Positions 62,770-64,000 of a DNA stretch of 64,000 bases are shown piece by piece. The stretch spans positions 62,001-126,000 of the forward strand of contig NZ_JANHDP010000006.1 of NCBI RefSeq assembly GCF_024494695.1, read 5' to 3'. The position numbers and the translations under genes are program-made. This DNA is from Natronoarchaeum rubrum (GTDB lineage: Archaea; Halobacteriota; Halobacteria; Halobacteriales; Natronoarchaeaceae). Within the stretch, counting starts at the first letter, position 1. Each line of letters opens with the position of its first letter. The notes beneath the pieces are model-generated. The model did no database searches. It saw only the letters and a program-made list of their open reading frames with translations, and had not been told where the DNA came from.

Positions 62770-63411
62770 TCAGTTCGGCAGCTTGCTGTACGTCCAGTAG
62801 GAGTACGCGGTCGTCGCGAGGGCGGCCAGCAGGATCGGCCCGACGATGAACGCGATCGCGTACTCGCCGGCGACGACGCCGCCCAGCGACAGCACCGCGG
62901 CGCCCTTGAACAGCGTGGCGCCTCTCTCGTGCGTTCGTTCCCAGACACGCTCGTCCGAGAGCGTCCAGGGATTGCGGATGCCGACGAACCAGTTAGGCTC
63001 CGCGCGGCCGAGCAGGACGCCGACGCCGTAGTACAGCGCCGCCGTCGCCGGGACGAGCGCGCGCGTCATCGAGACGTCGACGCCGAGATTCGTCGCCAGA
63101 ACGATCCCGTGGACGTACGCCAGGAAGGCCAGCGCGGCGACGACGAACCAGTCGTAGGTCGGCCGGAACGACTCGTAGTTCTCCCCGAGCGGGTCGAACC
63201 GCGGCACCGACCACAGCAGCGCGGCGAGTGCGGCCATCAGCGCCGGGAGGCCGAAGGCGCCCGCGCGGCGGTCGGTCCAGCCGTCGGCGTCGCCGGCGGG
63301 GCCCCAGTGGATCGCCATCTCCGCGGGCAGGTCGCCGTAGACGGCCGCGCTGGCCAGCGCGGCGGCGCCGACCAGCGCGGCCGTCACCGCGAGACGCCGC
63401 TTCGCGTTCAT
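62770..63411 (-). CDS. SdpI family membrane protein
   Basis: A 213-aa protein read from the ATG at 63411 (the frame extends 20 codons upstream). The N-terminal half is a DUF1648 domain (LPAEMAIHWGPAGDADGWTDRRAGAFGLPALMA) and the C-terminal half carries the SdpI signature NWFVGIRNPWTLSDERVWERTHERGATLFKGAAVLSL, with six to seven helices. In Bacillus SdpI gives immunity to the SdpC toxin; archaeal homologues have no known role. It is divergent from the Rieske gene. Confidence 0.85.
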   Translation of the reverse strand: MNAKRRLAVTAALVGAAALASAAVYGDLPAEMAIHWGPAGDADGWTDRRAGAFGLPALMAALAALLWSVPRFDPLGENYESFRPTYDWFVVAALAFLAYVHGIVLATNLGVDVSMTRALVPATAALYYGVGVLLGRAEPNWFVGIRNPWTLSDERVWERTHERGATLFKGAAVLSLGGVVAGEYAIAFIVGPILLAALATTAYSYWTYSKLPN

Positions 63412-63433
63412 GTCGGGATGATTTTCGAGCCAA

Positions 63434-63440
63434 CTATATG
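63434..63440 (+). promoter_or_regulatory. TATA box of the Rieske gene
   Basis: CTATATG lies 25-31 bases before the ATG at 63465. It overlaps an in-frame upstream ATG (63438), which argues for the downstream start. Confidence 0.5.
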
Positions 63441-63464
63441 AACCCTCGCGCAAAGCAGGGGACG

Positions 63465-63881
63465 ATGCCACCGGGAGCCGAGATCGCGGCCGCCGAGGAG
63501 ATCCCCGACGAGTCGACGCTGATCTTCACCGTGCGGGACGCCGACGGCGACGAGCGGGAGGCGATTCTGGTCGAACTGGACGGCAAAATCGCGGGCTGGC
63601 TGAACGCCTGCCAGCACATGACCCACATCAGGATCGACAAGGGATCGGGCGCCGCGATGCGCAACGGCGAACTCGTCTGTGAGAACCACGGCGCGTACTT
63701 CGAGGCCGACTCCGGGTACTGCTCCTTCGGCCCCTGCGAGGGCGCCTATCTGGAAGAAGTCGGCGTGACCGTCGACGGCGGGACGGCGTACCTGACGGAC
63801 GACGACTACGAGTTCGTCCGCGTCGGACCGGTCGAGGACGACCCCGCGGATCTCTCCTCGTCGTCGAACGTCAAAATCTGA
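63465..63881 (+). CDS. Rieske [2Fe-2S] domain protein
   Basis: A 138-aa single-domain Rieske protein. The cluster ligands are Cys49-x-His51 (ACQHMTH) and Cys72-x2-His75 (LVCENHGAYF), spaced as in canonical domains. A C-terminal strand-rich part (GVTVDGGTAYLTDDDYEFVRVGP) completes the fold. It is a soluble electron carrier, probably for an oxygenase or nitrite reductase-like partner not in the window. The start at 63465 is selected because the TATA box (63434-63440) lies at the correct distance for a leaderless mRNA. Confidence 0.85.
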   Translation: MPPGAEIAAAEEIPDESTLIFTVRDADGDEREAILVELDGKIAGWLNACQHMTHIRIDKGSGAAMRNGELVCENHGAYFEADSGYCSFGPCEGAYLEEVGVTVDGGTAYLTDDDYEFVRVGPVEDDPADLSSSSNVKI

Positions 63882-63932
63882 GGCCGGGTCGCGCGCCGGT
63901 ACGCGACCCACCGGCCGGCGCCGAACCTCGTC

Positions 63933-64000
63933 TTATTCGATCGTGAACTCCGGTTCGTCGATCCCCTCGTGCTTGCACTCGGGACACCGCGAGGGGAGGT
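63933..64000 (-). CDS. C-terminal end of a probable zinc-ribbon protein
   Basis: On the minus strand the last 21 codons before a TAA stop read ...PSRCPECKHEGIDEPEFTIE, with a CPEC knuckle followed by an acidic end. The gene continues beyond the right window edge, so its length and identity are unknown. The CxxC pair suggests a zinc ribbon, but a second knuckle is not visible. Confidence 0.45.
   Translation of the reverse strand, partial: LPSRCPECKHEGIDEPEFTIE

Overview
The window is a GC-rich chromosomal segment of a halophilic archaeon (class Halobacteria). The evidence is the strongly acidic predicted proteome, archaeal information-processing genes (thermosome, 20S proteasome alpha and beta, aRF1, Trm1, RPA with its associated protein, DtdA, archaeal-type RNase P RNA), TATA boxes about 25-35 bases before many start codons (leaderless transcripts), and several small zinc-ribbon and membrane proteins typical of haloarchaea. 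I cannot fix the genus. About 65 protein genes, two tRNAs (Ser-GGA and His-GTG) and rnpB are packed with short spacers. There is no CRISPR array, transposase gene, prophage or origin of replication.

Layout. 1-10.5 kb: end of threonine dehydratase, RidA, tRNA-Ser, a membrane histidine kinase, thermosome, the divergent lrp/glnA pair, and RNase P RNA. 10.6-24.9 kb: uvrA, a BNR-repeat protein, a flavin reductase, a YgfZ-like folate protein, several uncharacterised haloarchaeal families, an AI-2E-type permease, a FAU-1 RNA-binding protein translationally coupled to a small partner, and a MaoC hydratase. 25-35.8 kb: argS, a MinD-type ATPase with a long acidic tail, prf1, a lipoprotein, a SWIM protein, an orphan receiver-PAS protein, trm1, and a BrkB-type permease fused to a second membrane domain. 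36-46.4 kb: a glutamine-rich CBS protein, a TrkA-like protein, oxidoreductases, a possible Nmad3-like protein, an acyltransferase and the rpa3-rpap3 pair. 46.4-54.8 kb: a 559-base non-coding palindrome-rich stretch, an RHH regulator, tRNA-His with a duplicated 3' end, a second receiver-PAS protein, a site-2 protease, a zinc-ribbon/Hsp20 pair and dtdA. 54.9-64 kb: a Ca2+/cation exchanger divergent from aroE, an acidic helix-hairpin-helix protein, a three-gene pab cluster, the psmA-psmB operon, an SdpI protein and a Rieske protein.

The genes that plausibly work together are lrp with glnA (nitrogen control), rpa3 with rpap3 (single-strand DNA binding), psmA with psmB (core proteasome), and pabB-pabA-pabC (chorismate to p-aminobenzoate or a related product, with overlapping stop and start codons). 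Other ATGA/GTGA couplings join RidA to a small membrane protein, the 125-aa protein to FAU-1, and the zinc ribbon to Hsp20.

The least explained structures are the 24-base duplication of the tRNA-His 3' end around a hairpin-dense 135-base segment, a scattered set of short palindromic insertions (inside the histidine kinase, inside the MaoC gene, and in the 46.4-47.0 kb gap), the basic glutamine-rich N-terminus of the CBS protein, and a PabB/TrpE-type enzyme that has alanine where classical PabB has its catalytic lysine.
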